Shown here piece after piece: positions 34,120-42,890 of a stretch of 64,000 bases of DNA. The stretch comes from Neisseria brasiliensis (lineage in GTDB: Bacteria > Pseudomonadota > Gammaproteobacteria > Burkholderiales > Neisseriaceae). The position numbers and the translations under genes were made by a program. Below the pieces are notes generated by a model. The model made no database searches, had not been told where the DNA came from, and saw only the letters and a program-made list of their open reading frames with translations. Numbering within the stretch: position 1 is the first letter of the stretch; every line of letters begins with the position of its first letter. The stretch is from positions 682,001-746,000 of the forward strand of contig NZ_CP046027.1 of NCBI RefSeq assembly GCF_009671065.1. The letters run 5' to 3'.

Positions 34120-34165
34120 AAATTCCCATTCATTTTGCTAATGTTGTATTTTTTACTGAGCCTGG

Positions 34166-34882
34166 TTATTCAGACGGCCCATCCAAAGGTTGTTTGTATC
34201 GCACCGAAAAGCCGTCTTTATAACGCATATCGACATATAATAAACGGTCACGGTGTTTTTGCAGCAGGCTTGGCCAAATTTCGGCGAAAAACTGCAAGCG
34301 TTTGATTTCATGCTCGCGCCCTAAGCGCACGGTAATGCCGTTGTCCAACACCACCGACCAAGCCGAACGTGGCGTGTAGATCAGCTCTTTCACTTTTAAA
34401 CCACGTGCTTCAAGAACACCGGTAAATTCATTGTAGTGTCTGACCATGTCTTTACCTGTGCCGGACTGTCCTTCGAAAACCGGCAAATCCTGCTCCAACG
34501 TGGCTTGAAATACATTGCCTTTGGTATCAACCAAACCCGATTTTTTCCATTGGGCGATGGCTATGCGCTCAGTCAGATGGATTTCAACTGTATCCGGCAA
34601 ACGGCGGCGCACCAAAGCCGAATCCACCCAAGGCAATTGTTGAAAAGCCTCTTGCGTGGCATTCATATCAGCACGAAAAATATTGCCGACCAAGTGTTTT
34701 TGCGCAATGGTTTGCAGCTCTTTGCCATCAATATGGGTCAGCTTGCCTTCAATGGCAACCTGTTTGATGGGAAAGTGGTCTGAATGATACACCCATGCCA
34801 CACCTGTGCCGATGAGCAACAGCACCACCAACACACTCAACCATCTTGTTAACCGCCTCAAGGCGCCGGCATCATCCCACAT
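34166..34882 (-). CDS. ftsQ: Cell division protein FtsQ
   Basis: The 238-residue bitopic protein has a short cytoplasmic N-terminus and one membrane helix at about 14-31 (LSVLVVLLLIGTGVAWVYH). A POTRA domain starting FPIKQVAIEGKLTHIDGKEL follows, and then the FtsQ domain. It links early and late divisome proteins. Its start overlaps the end of ddlB by 11 bases, indicating coupling. The length is slightly shorter than in E. coli (276) but normal for Neisseria. Confidence 0.95.
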   Translation of the reverse strand: MWDDAGALRRLTRWLSVLVVLLLIGTGVAWVYHSDHFPIKQVAIEGKLTHIDGKELQTIAQKHLVGNIFRADMNATQEAFQQLPWVDSALVRRRLPDTVEIHLTERIAIAQWKKSGLVDTKGNVFQATLEQDLPVFEGQSGTGKDMVRHYNEFTGVLEARGLKVKELIYTPRSAWSVVLDNGITVRLGREHEIKRLQFFAEIWPSLLQKHRDRLLYVDMRYKDGFSVRYKQPLDGPSE

Positions 34883-35783
34883 GAGCAGTTTTCAAAATTT
34901 CAAGACATAAATCGGCAAAATCCAAGCCGGTTTGCGCGGCAGATTTTGGTACCAAACTGTGGCTGGTCATACCCGGCAAGGTATTGATTTCCAACAGATA
35001 CAGCTTACCATCTGTATCTTTCAGAAAGTCAACGCGCACACAACCTTCCGCGCCAATCGCCTGCGCACCGCGCACCGCCAGCTCACGCATCAAGGCTTCA
35101 TCGCTCTCGCTCAAATCAGACGGGCATTGGTAAACGGTATCATCGCGCTGGTATTTGGCTTCCCAGTCGTAGAACTCGGTTTGCGGAATAATGTGGATGC
35201 TCGGCAAACCGTGGTTGCCCAATACCGGACAAGAATACTCACCGCCGCCAATGAAACGTTCGGCGATAATCTCACCCTGTAAATGCTTTAATTCTTCGTA
35301 AACCGCTTTCAGACGGCCTGCTTCTTTCACTTTTACCACGCCGACGCTGCTGCCCTCTGCCGCCGGTTTGACAAACATCGGCAAACCTAAGGTTTTTTCA
35401 ACCGCATCGAAATCGCTGTCGTCACGCAAAACAGCAAATTCCGGCACAGGCAAGCCCAAAGCCTGCCAAATCAGTTTGCAACGATATTTATCCATGCCAA
35501 TGGCCGAAGCCGCCACACCGCTGCCGGTGTAAGGCATGTTCATCAATTCCAACGCGCCTTGAATCACGCCATCTTCGCCGTAAGTGCCGTGTAAGATATT
35601 GAAGGCCGTCTGAAAACCTTGGGTTTTCAATTCGCCTAACGGGGTTTCTTTCGGGTCGAACGCATGCGCATCAACACCTTTGCTTTTCAGAGCCGCCAAA
35701 ATCGCGGCGCCGCTATCTAAGGAAACGTCGCGTTCGGTTGAGAAACCGCCCATCAACACGGCCACTTTGCCAAAATTCTGCAT
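34872..35783 (-). CDS. ddlB: D-alanine--D-alanine ligase
   Basis: The 303-residue ATP-grasp enzyme makes D-Ala-D-Ala for the peptidoglycan stem peptide. VLMGGFSTERDVSLDSG near residue 9 is the N-terminal substrate motif, HGTYGEDG near 65, PAAEGSSVGV near 140 and EINTLPGMTSHSLVPKSA near 268, the last holding the Mg2+ ligand and the omega-loop. A DUS inside the gene (about 35310) encodes part of VKEAGRLKAVY. It lies between murC and ftsQ as in other Neisseria. Confidence 0.97.
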   Translation of the reverse strand: MQNFGKVAVLMGGFSTERDVSLDSGAAILAALKSKGVDAHAFDPKETPLGELKTQGFQTAFNILHGTYGEDGVIQGALELMNMPYTGSGVAASAIGMDKYRCKLIWQALGLPVPEFAVLRDDSDFDAVEKTLGLPMFVKPAAEGSSVGVVKVKEAGRLKAVYEELKHLQGEIIAERFIGGGEYSCPVLGNHGLPSIHIIPQTEFYDWEAKYQRDDTVYQCPSDLSESDEALMRELAVRGAQAIGAEGCVRVDFLKDTDGKLYLLEINTLPGMTSHSLVPKSAAQTGLDFADLCLEILKTAHVG

Positions 35784-35842
35784 ACTGCTTGTCTTTCTAA
35801 TCTTTCAGACGGCCAAACTTATTCAGACGGCCTTTCCCATTA

Positions 35843-37249
35843 TTATTGTTTGCTCGCATCCAACATGGCTTGCGGTACTTTATTGATGCTGCCAGCACCC
35901 ATGGTCAACACCACATCGCCATCTTGCAACACATTCAGCAACATTTCCGGTAATTCGGCTACGTTTTCGCAGTAAATCGGCTCTAGTTTACCCAATACGC
36001 GAATGGCGCGCGCCAAGGCACGCGAATCGGCGGCGGCAATCGGTTCTTCACCGGCGGCATACACTTCGGTCAACACTAGCGAATCAACGGTATTCAATAC
36101 CTTGGTGAAATCTTCAAACAAATCGCGGGTACGCGTGTAGCGGTGTGGTTGGAATGCCAACACCAAACGCTTATCCGGATACGCACCACGCGCGGCGGCC
36201 ACAGTGGCGGCCATTTCCACCGGATGGTGGCCGTAATCGTCAACCAACAGAGCTTTACCGCCTTTTGGCAAGGCCACTTCACCATATTTTTGGAAACGGC
36301 GGCCAACACCGGCAAAGCCGAGCAAGCCTTGTTGGATGGCTTCAACCGAAGCGCCCACTTCTAAGGCCACACCGATGGCGGCCAAAGCGTTCAATACATT
36401 ATGGCGACCCGGCATATTCAACACCACTTCAAACGGCGCTTGCTCGTGGCCTTTCATGTTGACATGCACGGTAAATTTCATTTGCGCACCGACGTTTTCA
36501 ATATTGGTGGCGTAAATATCCGCAGTATCGTCCAAGCCATAAGTGGCAAACGGTTTGCTCACTTTTGGCACAATCGCACGCACGTATTCGCTGTCGATAC
36601 ACAAAAATGCTTTACCGTAAAACGGCATGCGGTGAATAAAATCGATGAAGGCCTGATGCAGCTTTTCCACGCTGTGGCCGTATGTATCCATGTGATCTTC
36701 ATCGATGTTGGTCACCACCGACATAATCGGCGTCAAATGCAGAAAAGACGCATCCGATTCATCGGCTTCGGCCACGATGCATTCGCCCTGACCCAAACGG
36801 GCATTCGAACCGGCGGCAGTAAGTTTGCCACCAATCACAAAAGTGGGATCCAACCCGGCGGCCGCCAAAATCGAAGCGGTCAGGCTGGTAGTAGTAGTTT
36901 TACCGTGGGTACCGGCAATAGCGATGCCGTCACGGAAACGCATCAGTTCCGCCAGCATCAGTGCGCGCGGAATCACGGGAATATGTTGCTCATTGGCCGC
37001 CACCACTTCAGGATTATCGGATTTTACGGCGGTAGAGGTCACCACCACATCGGCGCCATTCACGTGTTCGGCGGTATGTCCGGGGTACACTTGAATACCC
37101 AAGGCCGATAAGTGCTCGGTGGTGGCGTTTTTCGACTGGTCGGAACCGGAAACCTTAAAACCCAAATTGTGCAACACTTCAGCAATGCCGCACATGCCGA
37201 CGCCGCCGATGCCGACAAAGTGAATATTGGTTACTCGATTTTTCATCAT
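35843..37249 (-). CDS. murC: UDP-N-acetylmuramate--L-alanine ligase
   Basis: The 468-residue enzyme adds L-alanine to UDP-MurNAc, the first stem-peptide step. VGIGGVGMCGIAEVLHNLG near residue 12 is the UDP-binding Rossmann motif. GTHGKTTTTSL near 113 is the ATP loop, EADESDASF near 160 and DDYGHHPVEM near 330 are ligase family motifs. It is separated from murG by 153 bases that hold a DUS pair. Confidence 0.97.
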   Translation of the reverse strand: MMKNRVTNIHFVGIGGVGMCGIAEVLHNLGFKVSGSDQSKNATTEHLSALGIQVYPGHTAEHVNGADVVVTSTAVKSDNPEVVAANEQHIPVIPRALMLAELMRFRDGIAIAGTHGKTTTTSLTASILAAAGLDPTFVIGGKLTAAGSNARLGQGECIVAEADESDASFLHLTPIMSVVTNIDEDHMDTYGHSVEKLHQAFIDFIHRMPFYGKAFLCIDSEYVRAIVPKVSKPFATYGLDDTADIYATNIENVGAQMKFTVHVNMKGHEQAPFEVVLNMPGRHNVLNALAAIGVALEVGASVEAIQQGLLGFAGVGRRFQKYGEVALPKGGKALLVDDYGHHPVEMAATVAAARGAYPDKRLVLAFQPHRYTRTRDLFEDFTKVLNTVDSLVLTEVYAAGEEPIAAADSRALARAIRVLGKLEPIYCENVAELPEMLLNVLQDGDVVLTMGAGSINKVPQAMLDASKQ

Positions 37250-37402
37250 GATTTCTGTCCCGAAGTCAATTTTTACGTAAAAGCGTTATTCTAAAGGGCT
37301 GCTGCGTTATGCGCCATTGTTTTATTGTAAAGGATAATTAACATAGCATGTCAGGCCGTCTGAAAACTGCCCTACTCTTTTCAGACGGCCTATTTAAAAG
37401 AC

Positions 37403-38470
37403 TCAACCCACTATATCAATCGCGGCTTGTGCCACATCATCCGCGCTGTGCGGCAAGGCCAATGTGCGTGCTTGTTCTGCCCATTGCAAACATTGTTCGC
37501 GCGTTAAACCGCTCAACACTTCGGCCAATTTTTCCGGCGTCAACTGCGGCTGTGGCAACAGCAAACCGGCTTGCGCGCGCACCATAAAACGGGCATTGGC
37601 AGTTTGGTGGTCATCCACCGCATGCGGATACGGCACCAACAACGCGCCGACACCGGCAGCAGTCAATTCAGCAATCGTCAGCGCACCGGCGCGGCAAATC
37701 ACCAAATCAGCATCGCGATACGCCGATACCATGTCGGTAATAAATTCCACGCACTCAGCTTCCACGCCCAAGGCATCATAGTCGGCCTGTAGGCTGCCCA
37801 ATTTGTTGCGACCGGATTGATGATACATTTGCGGGCGCTCATTCTCAGGCAATAAAGCCAACGCTTTCGGCAAGGTTTGGTTCAGAATATCTGCACCCAA
37901 GCTGCCGCCCATCACCAATATTTTCAGACGGCCTGCTCTACCGGCAAAGCGTTCTGCCGGTGTCGGCAAATTGGCAATATCTGCGCGCACGGGATTGCCG
38001 ACCAAACCGTTTTCGTGTTCAAACGCTTTCGGGAAGGCATACAGCACGCGTTTCGCCCAGCGTGACAATTGGCGGTTGGACAAACCGGCCACGGCATTTT
38101 GCTCGTGAATCACAATCGGCACGCCGCACAATTTGGCTGCCACACCGCCCGGAAAAGTCACAAAACCACCAAAACCAATCACGCAGGCCACGCGGTGTTT
38201 TTTGATGATGCGCTGTGCCGCGCGAACGGTTTTAAACAGCGTAAACGGCAGCATCAGCTTGCGTTTCAAACCATTGCCGCGCACACCTTTAATCGCCAAG
38301 GTTTCCAATAAAATATTGTATTGCGGCACGATACGTGTTTCCATTGCGCCTTCGCTACCCAGCCAAATCACATGATGGCCGCGCGCACGCAAGGAGTCGG
38401 CCACAGCCAATGCCGGAAAAATATGGCCGCCGGTACCGCCGGCCATCAACATAAATGTCTTACCGCCCAT
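37403..38470 (-). CDS. murG: UDP-GlcNAc:lipid I GlcNAc transferase
   Basis: The 355-residue peripheral membrane glycosyltransferase turns lipid I into lipid II. LMAGGTGGHIFPALAVAD near residue 7 is the first G-loop, HEQNAVAGLSNR near 123 is the lipid I region, MGGSLGADILNQ near 185 is the second G-loop, and CRAGALTIAEL near 260 binds UDP-GlcNAc. It starts 5 bases after the ftsW stop codon. The in-gene DUS is at about 37921. Confidence 0.97.
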   Translation of the reverse strand: MGGKTFMLMAGGTGGHIFPALAVADSLRARGHHVIWLGSEGAMETRIVPQYNILLETLAIKGVRGNGLKRKLMLPFTLFKTVRAAQRIIKKHRVACVIGFGGFVTFPGGVAAKLCGVPIVIHEQNAVAGLSNRQLSRWAKRVLYAFPKAFEHENGLVGNPVRADIANLPTPAERFAGRAGRLKILVMGGSLGADILNQTLPKALALLPENERPQMYHQSGRNKLGSLQADYDALGVEAECVEFITDMVSAYRDADLVICRAGALTIAELTAAGVGALLVPYPHAVDDHQTANARFMVRAQAGLLLPQPQLTPEKLAEVLSGLTREQCLQWAEQARTLALPHSADDVAQAAIDIVG

Positions 38471-38475
38471 TTATT

Positions 38476-39669
38476 CTATCCTTCTATCTGATAACCGCGC
38501 ATTTTTTGGCGGTTTTCATAATCAATCCGCAACAACAATGTCATGCAGATTAACATAATCACCACAGCCGAACCACCGTACGACATCAACGGCAAGGGTA
38601 AGCCCTTGGTTGGTAGAATACCGATGTTTACACCGATATTAAAGAAACTCTGAATCCAAATCCAAATGCCGATACCGTTGGCTACATAGGCGCTGAAAAT
38701 CAAATCCAAATCCCGCGCCTGCTTGCCGATGGAAAAAGCTCGCACCACCAGCCAGCCATAACAAAACACCAGCACACACATGCCCAAAAAGCCGAATTCT
38801 TCGCCAATCACGGCGAAAATAAAGTCGGTATGCGCTTCAGGCAGGTAAAAGCGTTTTTCCAAACTCGCCCCTAAACCCACGCCCAACCATTCGCCGCGTG
38901 CAATCGCCATCAAGGAATGGGTCAACTGATAGCCCTTGCCCAATGGATCTGCCCATGGATCAAGAAAGCCAGCAAATCGTGCCATACGGTAAGGCGCAGC
39001 CACAATCAAGCCGCCCATACCGATCAACACCATCATCGACATCATGGCAAAATATTTCGGCGGGAAACCGGCCAAATACAGCATTCCCATAATGATGCCG
39101 ATAATCACCGCAAACGAGCCGAAATCGGGTTGTGCCATAATCAAAATCAGGCCGACCACCAACAGCGAGCCCGGTTTGATGATTTTTTTCACACTCTGCA
39201 ACACTTCCGCTTTGCGTGTAAACAAACTGGCTAAATACAGAATCACAGCCAATTTAAACATTTCGGTCGGCTGCAGGTTAATCGGACCGATGTGAATCCA
39301 GCGCGTCGCACCGTTAATCTCACGCCCCACGCCCAATACCACAACCAACAATATCCCGCACAAGGCGAAATACCACGGCATAAACTTTTTCCAAGACGTC
39401 ATTTTGAAAAGAGAAATAATGCCGCACACAACCACACCCAAAATGATAAAAATTGCCTGCTTATACAAAAAAGAATACTGATTACCGCCTTCAGCGGCCG
39501 CATACGCAATCGAAGCCGAATAAATCATCAGCAGACTGAATGCCGTCAGCAGAATAATCATCCACAACAACGAAACATCGATTTTTTGACCGCTGCGTAC
39601 AATAGGCCTGTCTAAGAATCGGGATACATGACGGGATATATAATTAGAAAGTTTAGTTAGGACATTCAT
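38476..39669 (-). CDS. ftsW: Lipid II polymerase / division protein FtsW
   Basis: The 397-residue SEDS protein has ten hydrophobic segments and polymerises glycan strands at the septum with PBP2 (penA). SEDS landmarks are GREINGATRWIHIGPINLQP near residue 105, FAVIGEEFGFLG near 285 and GLPLPLMSYGGSAVV near 350. The start MNVLTKLSNYISR at 39669 is chosen; the frame runs on to 39717 through a DUS with no ribosome site. The start choice is uncertain by a few codons. Confidence 0.94.
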   Translation of the reverse strand: MNVLTKLSNYISRHVSRFLDRPIVRSGQKIDVSLLWMIILLTAFSLLMIYSASIAYAAAEGGNQYSFLYKQAIFIILGVVVCGIISLFKMTSWKKFMPWYFALCGILLVVVLGVGREINGATRWIHIGPINLQPTEMFKLAVILYLASLFTRKAEVLQSVKKIIKPGSLLVVGLILIMAQPDFGSFAVIIGIIMGMLYLAGFPPKYFAMMSMMVLIGMGGLIVAAPYRMARFAGFLDPWADPLGKGYQLTHSLMAIARGEWLGVGLGASLEKRFYLPEAHTDFIFAVIGEEFGFLGMCVLVFCYGWLVVRAFSIGKQARDLDLIFSAYVANGIGIWIWIQSFFNIGVNIGILPTKGLPLPLMSYGGSAVVIMLICMTLLLRIDYENRQKMRGYQIEG

Positions 39670-39786
39670 GTTAAAAAAGCATTGCAGCTTGAGTAAAGTG
39701 TTCAGACGGCCTGACATATTCAGGCCGTCTGAACAGAGATTATTCTTATGAATTAAATGGTTATTTCAGTGGCGCGTTCAGACGGC

Positions 39787-41124
39787 CTACAAAGCCCGAA
39801 ATGCCTCGATAAACACTTCCGCCCGATGCGCATAACCAGTAAACATATCAAAGCTGGCGCAAGACGGACTCAACAACACCACATCGCCCGCTTCAGCTTG
39901 GGCATAGGCCGTATGAACCGCTTCTTGCAGAGTAGCGCAATCGGTCATCGCCACGCCGCAATCGGCTAAATCACGGCGAATCAGCGGCGCGTCTTCGCCA
40001 ATCAGCAACACGCCTTTAGCCTTGCCTGCCAACACGTTTTTCAGCGGCGAGAAATCTTGGCCTTTACCCACACCGCCCAAAATTACCCACAGCGGATTTT
40101 GCAAACCGGCAATTGCGGCAGCGGTGGCACCGACATTGGTGCCTTTGCTGTCGTCGATAAAAATCACGCCGTTTTTCTCACCGATTTTTTCCACGCGGTG
40201 CGGCAGGCCTTGGAAGGTTTTGACGTGTTCCAACAAAGCTTCGCGCGGCAAACCAATGGCTTCACACAAGGCTACTGCCGCCAGCACATTGGCCGCATTG
40301 TGCAGACCTTGCAGCGGAATATCGGCTGTGGCCAGCAAATTATCGCTACCGTGTTTCAGACGGCCTGTTCCGCGTTCCAGCCAATAATCGGCCGTATGTT
40401 CAATCGAAAACCATTTTACTTCGCACTCGGCCCGTTTCATGGCGCGGCAGAATACATCGTCCGCATTCAATACCTGCACGCCTTCGCCACGGAAAATTTT
40501 GTCTTTGGCATGGGCGTAATCAAGCAAATCATCGTAGCGGTCGAGATGGTCTTCGGAAATATTCAATACCGTCGCCGCGCTCGGGCGCAGGTTTTCGGTG
40601 TTTTCCAATTGGAAGCTGGACAATTCCAACACCCACACATCGGCTTTTTTGCCTTCACGCTGCAATTCGGCTTCCAACACCGGCGTACCGATATTACCCG
40701 CAATCACGGTATCCAAGCCGCATTTGATACACAAATAGCCGACCAAACTGGTGACGGTGGTTTTGCCGTTGCTGCCTGTGATGGCAATCACTTTATCGCC
40801 GCGCTCGTTCAACACACCGGCCAATATTTCAATGTCGCCCAACACGCGGCCGCCATTGGCTTGAAATTCGGCAATATCCGGCTGACGCTCGCTGATGCCC
40901 GGACTGATGGCCAGCGTATCGAAACCTTCTGCCAACGCATCTTTCAGACGGCCTGTATAAAACTTCAAGCCGTCAAACATTTTACCGATTTGCGCCACGC
41001 GCTCAGGCTTAAGTGCCGCATCGTAAGCCGCCACTTCGGCACCGGCTTGACGCAGAAATGCAATCATCGAAATGCCCGAGCCGCCCAAACCTGCGACCAA
41101 TACTTTTTTATTTTGCCAATTCAT
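39787..41124 (-). CDS. murD: UDP-N-acetylmuramoyl-L-alanine--D-glutamate ligase
   Basis: The 445-residue enzyme adds D-glutamate to UDP-MurNAc-L-Ala. The N-terminal VLVAGLGGSGISMIAFL is the UDP-binding motif, ITGSNGKTTVTSLVG near 115 is the ATP loop, LELSSFQLE near 170 and LDRYDDLLDYAHAK near 195 are Mur ligase blocks, and DDSKGTNVGAT lies near 325. Two DUS copies are inside (about 40358 and 40942). The downstream DUS pair lies before ftsW. Confidence 0.96.
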   Translation of the reverse strand: MNWQNKKVLVAGLGGSGISMIAFLRQAGAEVAAYDAALKPERVAQIGKMFDGLKFYTGRLKDALAEGFDTLAISPGISERQPDIAEFQANGGRVLGDIEILAGVLNERGDKVIAITGSNGKTTVTSLVGYLCIKCGLDTVIAGNIGTPVLEAELQREGKKADVWVLELSSFQLENTENLRPSAATVLNISEDHLDRYDDLLDYAHAKDKIFRGEGVQVLNADDVFCRAMKRAECEVKWFSIEHTADYWLERGTGRLKHGSDNLLATADIPLQGLHNAANVLAAVALCEAIGLPREALLEHVKTFQGLPHRVEKIGEKNGVIFIDDSKGTNVGATAAAIAGLQNPLWVILGGVGKGQDFSPLKNVLAGKAKGVLLIGEDAPLIRRDLADCGVAMTDCATLQEAVHTAYAQAEAGDVVLLSPSCASFDMFTGYAHRAEVFIEAFRAL

Positions 41125-41159
41125 TTTGTGTTCGATTCAATAGGTTTTATTGTGGATAT

Positions 41160-41642
41160 TCAGGCCGTCTGAAAAAATCCGTTTACATCATAACGCGGCA
41201 GCATTTCCTGCAACGCGGCCAGTCTGTCTTCCGGGCTGCTGGCGCCGGGTGGCATCGGCGGCGCAACACCGTCTTCATGTTGATTGCGCATCCAATCGGC
41301 CATGGCATAGATTTGCAGCAGCAAAGGTTCGGCCAGCTTTTTGTCGACTTCTAATTCACTCAAGGCTTGGGCAAAACAGGCCACCCATTCGTCGCGCACT
41401 TGGCTTTTTACGGCAAACGGCATATGGCGCGCACGAAGTTGTGGATGGCCGTATTTTTGTTCAAACAAAGGCGGCCCACCGAGCCAACCGCTGAAAAATT
41501 CGTAGAGCTTGTCGCGAATCAAGGCCATATCGTCGCCATGCATTTCGCGCAAGGCTTGATATTTTGGCTCGAGTTCCATTAAGTCGTAAAAACGGTCAGT
41601 CAAAGCACGCACACCTTGCTCACCGCCTAATGCGTGATACAT
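41160..41642 (-). CDS. Group II truncated haemoglobin (TrHbO-like)
   Basis: The 160-residue protein fits group II truncated globins. It opens HALGGEQGVRALTDRFYDLM, has the KLYEFFSGWLGGPPLFEQKY region and a proximal-histidine candidate in GHPQLRARHMPFAV (near residue 80), followed by RDEWVACF with the conserved Trp of group II globins. Such proteins bind O2 or NO and are thought to aid respiration or NO defence. The start at 41642 has GGAG 6 bases upstream. Its place between mraY and murD inside a cell-wall operon is unusual. A Pro-rich extension (VAPPMPPGASSPED) near residues 125-138 is extra. Confidence 0.85.
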   Translation of the reverse strand: MYHALGGEQGVRALTDRFYDLMELEPKYQALREMHGDDMALIRDKLYEFFSGWLGGPPLFEQKYGHPQLRARHMPFAVKSQVRDEWVACFAQALSELEVDKKLAEPLLLQIYAMADWMRNQHEDGVAPPMPPGASSPEDRLAALQEMLPRYDVNGFFQTA

Positions 41643-41693
41643 AGCTGCTCCAAAGCCGTCTGAACGATAAAGCATTCAGACGGCCTGTTTTCA

Positions 41694-42776
41694 TTAGCGA
41701 ATTTTCAAGGTGCTCAAACCAATCAGCACCAACACAATGGTGATAATCCAAAAGCGCACCACCACTTGCGTTTCTTTCCAGCCTTTTTGTTCGTAATGGT
41801 GATGAATCGGCGCCATCAGGAAAATGCGTTTTTTGGTGCGCTTATACCAGCCGACCTGCAACATCACCGAAATCGCTTCCACCACAAACAAACCGCCCAT
41901 GATGAACAACACGATTTCCTGACGCACAATCACGGCCACCGTACCCAAAGCCGCGCCCAAGGCCAATGCACCCACGTCGCCCATAAAGACTTGCGCCGGA
42001 TACGCGTTAAACCACAAAAAGCCCAAACACGCCCCACACATCGCCGCGCAGAATATCACCACTTCATTGGCGCCGGCCACATAAGGCAATTGCAGATAGC
42101 GGGCAAATTCGGTGTGGCCGCTGGCATAGGCAAAAATGGCCAAACCGCCGGCTACCAACACCACAGGGAACGCAGCCAAACCGTCCAAACCGTCGGTCAG
42201 GTTCACCGCATTGGATGTGCCGACAATCACCAGATAAGTCAGCACTACAAAGCCGATGCCGCCCAAAGGATAAGCAATTTGCTTGAAAAACGGCACGATA
42301 AATTCGGTGCTAGAAGGCAGTTCGGCCGCGTAAAACAGGAAAATACCGGCCAGCAAAGCCACAGTCGATTGCCACACCATTTTGAATTTGGCCGATACGC
42401 CGTTTGGGTCTTTATAAACCACTTTGCGCCAGTCGTCGTAGAAACCCAGCGCGCCGGTTGACAGCAACACCGCCAGCAAAATCCAGATATACGGATTGCC
42501 CCAATTACCCCACAGCAAAGTCGATACGGCAATCGCGGTCAAAATCAGCGAGCCGCCCATGGTTGGCGTGCCGTTTTTCACCAAGTGGGTTTGCGGACCA
42601 TCGGTACGCACCGCTTGACCGACTTTCAACGCCGTCAGCTTGCGAATTGTCCACGGACCGAGCAGCAGCGAAAACACCAGCGCGGTCAATGCCGCCATCA
42701 CCGCACGGAATGTGGTGTATTGGAAAACGTTCAGCGCAGAAAACCAATCGCTGAAATGGGCAAGCCATAAAAACAT
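41694..42776 (-). CDS. mraY: Phospho-MurNAc-pentapeptide transferase
   Basis: The 360-residue membrane enzyme has ten helices and makes lipid I from UDP-MurNAc-pentapeptide and undecaprenyl phosphate. Conserved blocks are GTPTMGGSLIL near residue 69, FYDDWRK near 112, NAVNLTDGLDGLA near 187 (catalytic Asp pair), FMGDVGALALGAALG near 265 and FLMAPIHHHYE near 320. The length is typical. Confidence 0.97.
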   Translation of the reverse strand: MFLWLAHFSDWFSALNVFQYTTFRAVMAALTALVFSLLLGPWTIRKLTALKVGQAVRTDGPQTHLVKNGTPTMGGSLILTAIAVSTLLWGNWGNPYIWILLAVLLSTGALGFYDDWRKVVYKDPNGVSAKFKMVWQSTVALLAGIFLFYAAELPSSTEFIVPFFKQIAYPLGGIGFVVLTYLVIVGTSNAVNLTDGLDGLAAFPVVLVAGGLAIFAYASGHTEFARYLQLPYVAGANEVVIFCAAMCGACLGFLWFNAYPAQVFMGDVGALALGAALGTVAVIVRQEIVLFIMGGLFVVEAISVMLQVGWYKRTKKRIFLMAPIHHHYEQKGWKETQVVVRFWIITIVLVLIGLSTLKIR

Positions 42777-42890
42777 TCAAACTTCCTTTTTTACTTTTTG
42801 ATCAGCAAGGCAACACCGCTGCCCTGCCGGGTTAAATGATGATGACAGGCCGTCTGAAAAACCAATTGGTTCAGACGGCATTCAATAATT

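Noticed and set aside
40057..41172. 371-codon plus-strand open frame across murD
   Set aside because: It is the exact antisense shadow of murD, lacks a ribosome site and is driven by the codon bias of the real gene. The same applies to long antisense frames over prlC, murC, mraY, murE and penA.
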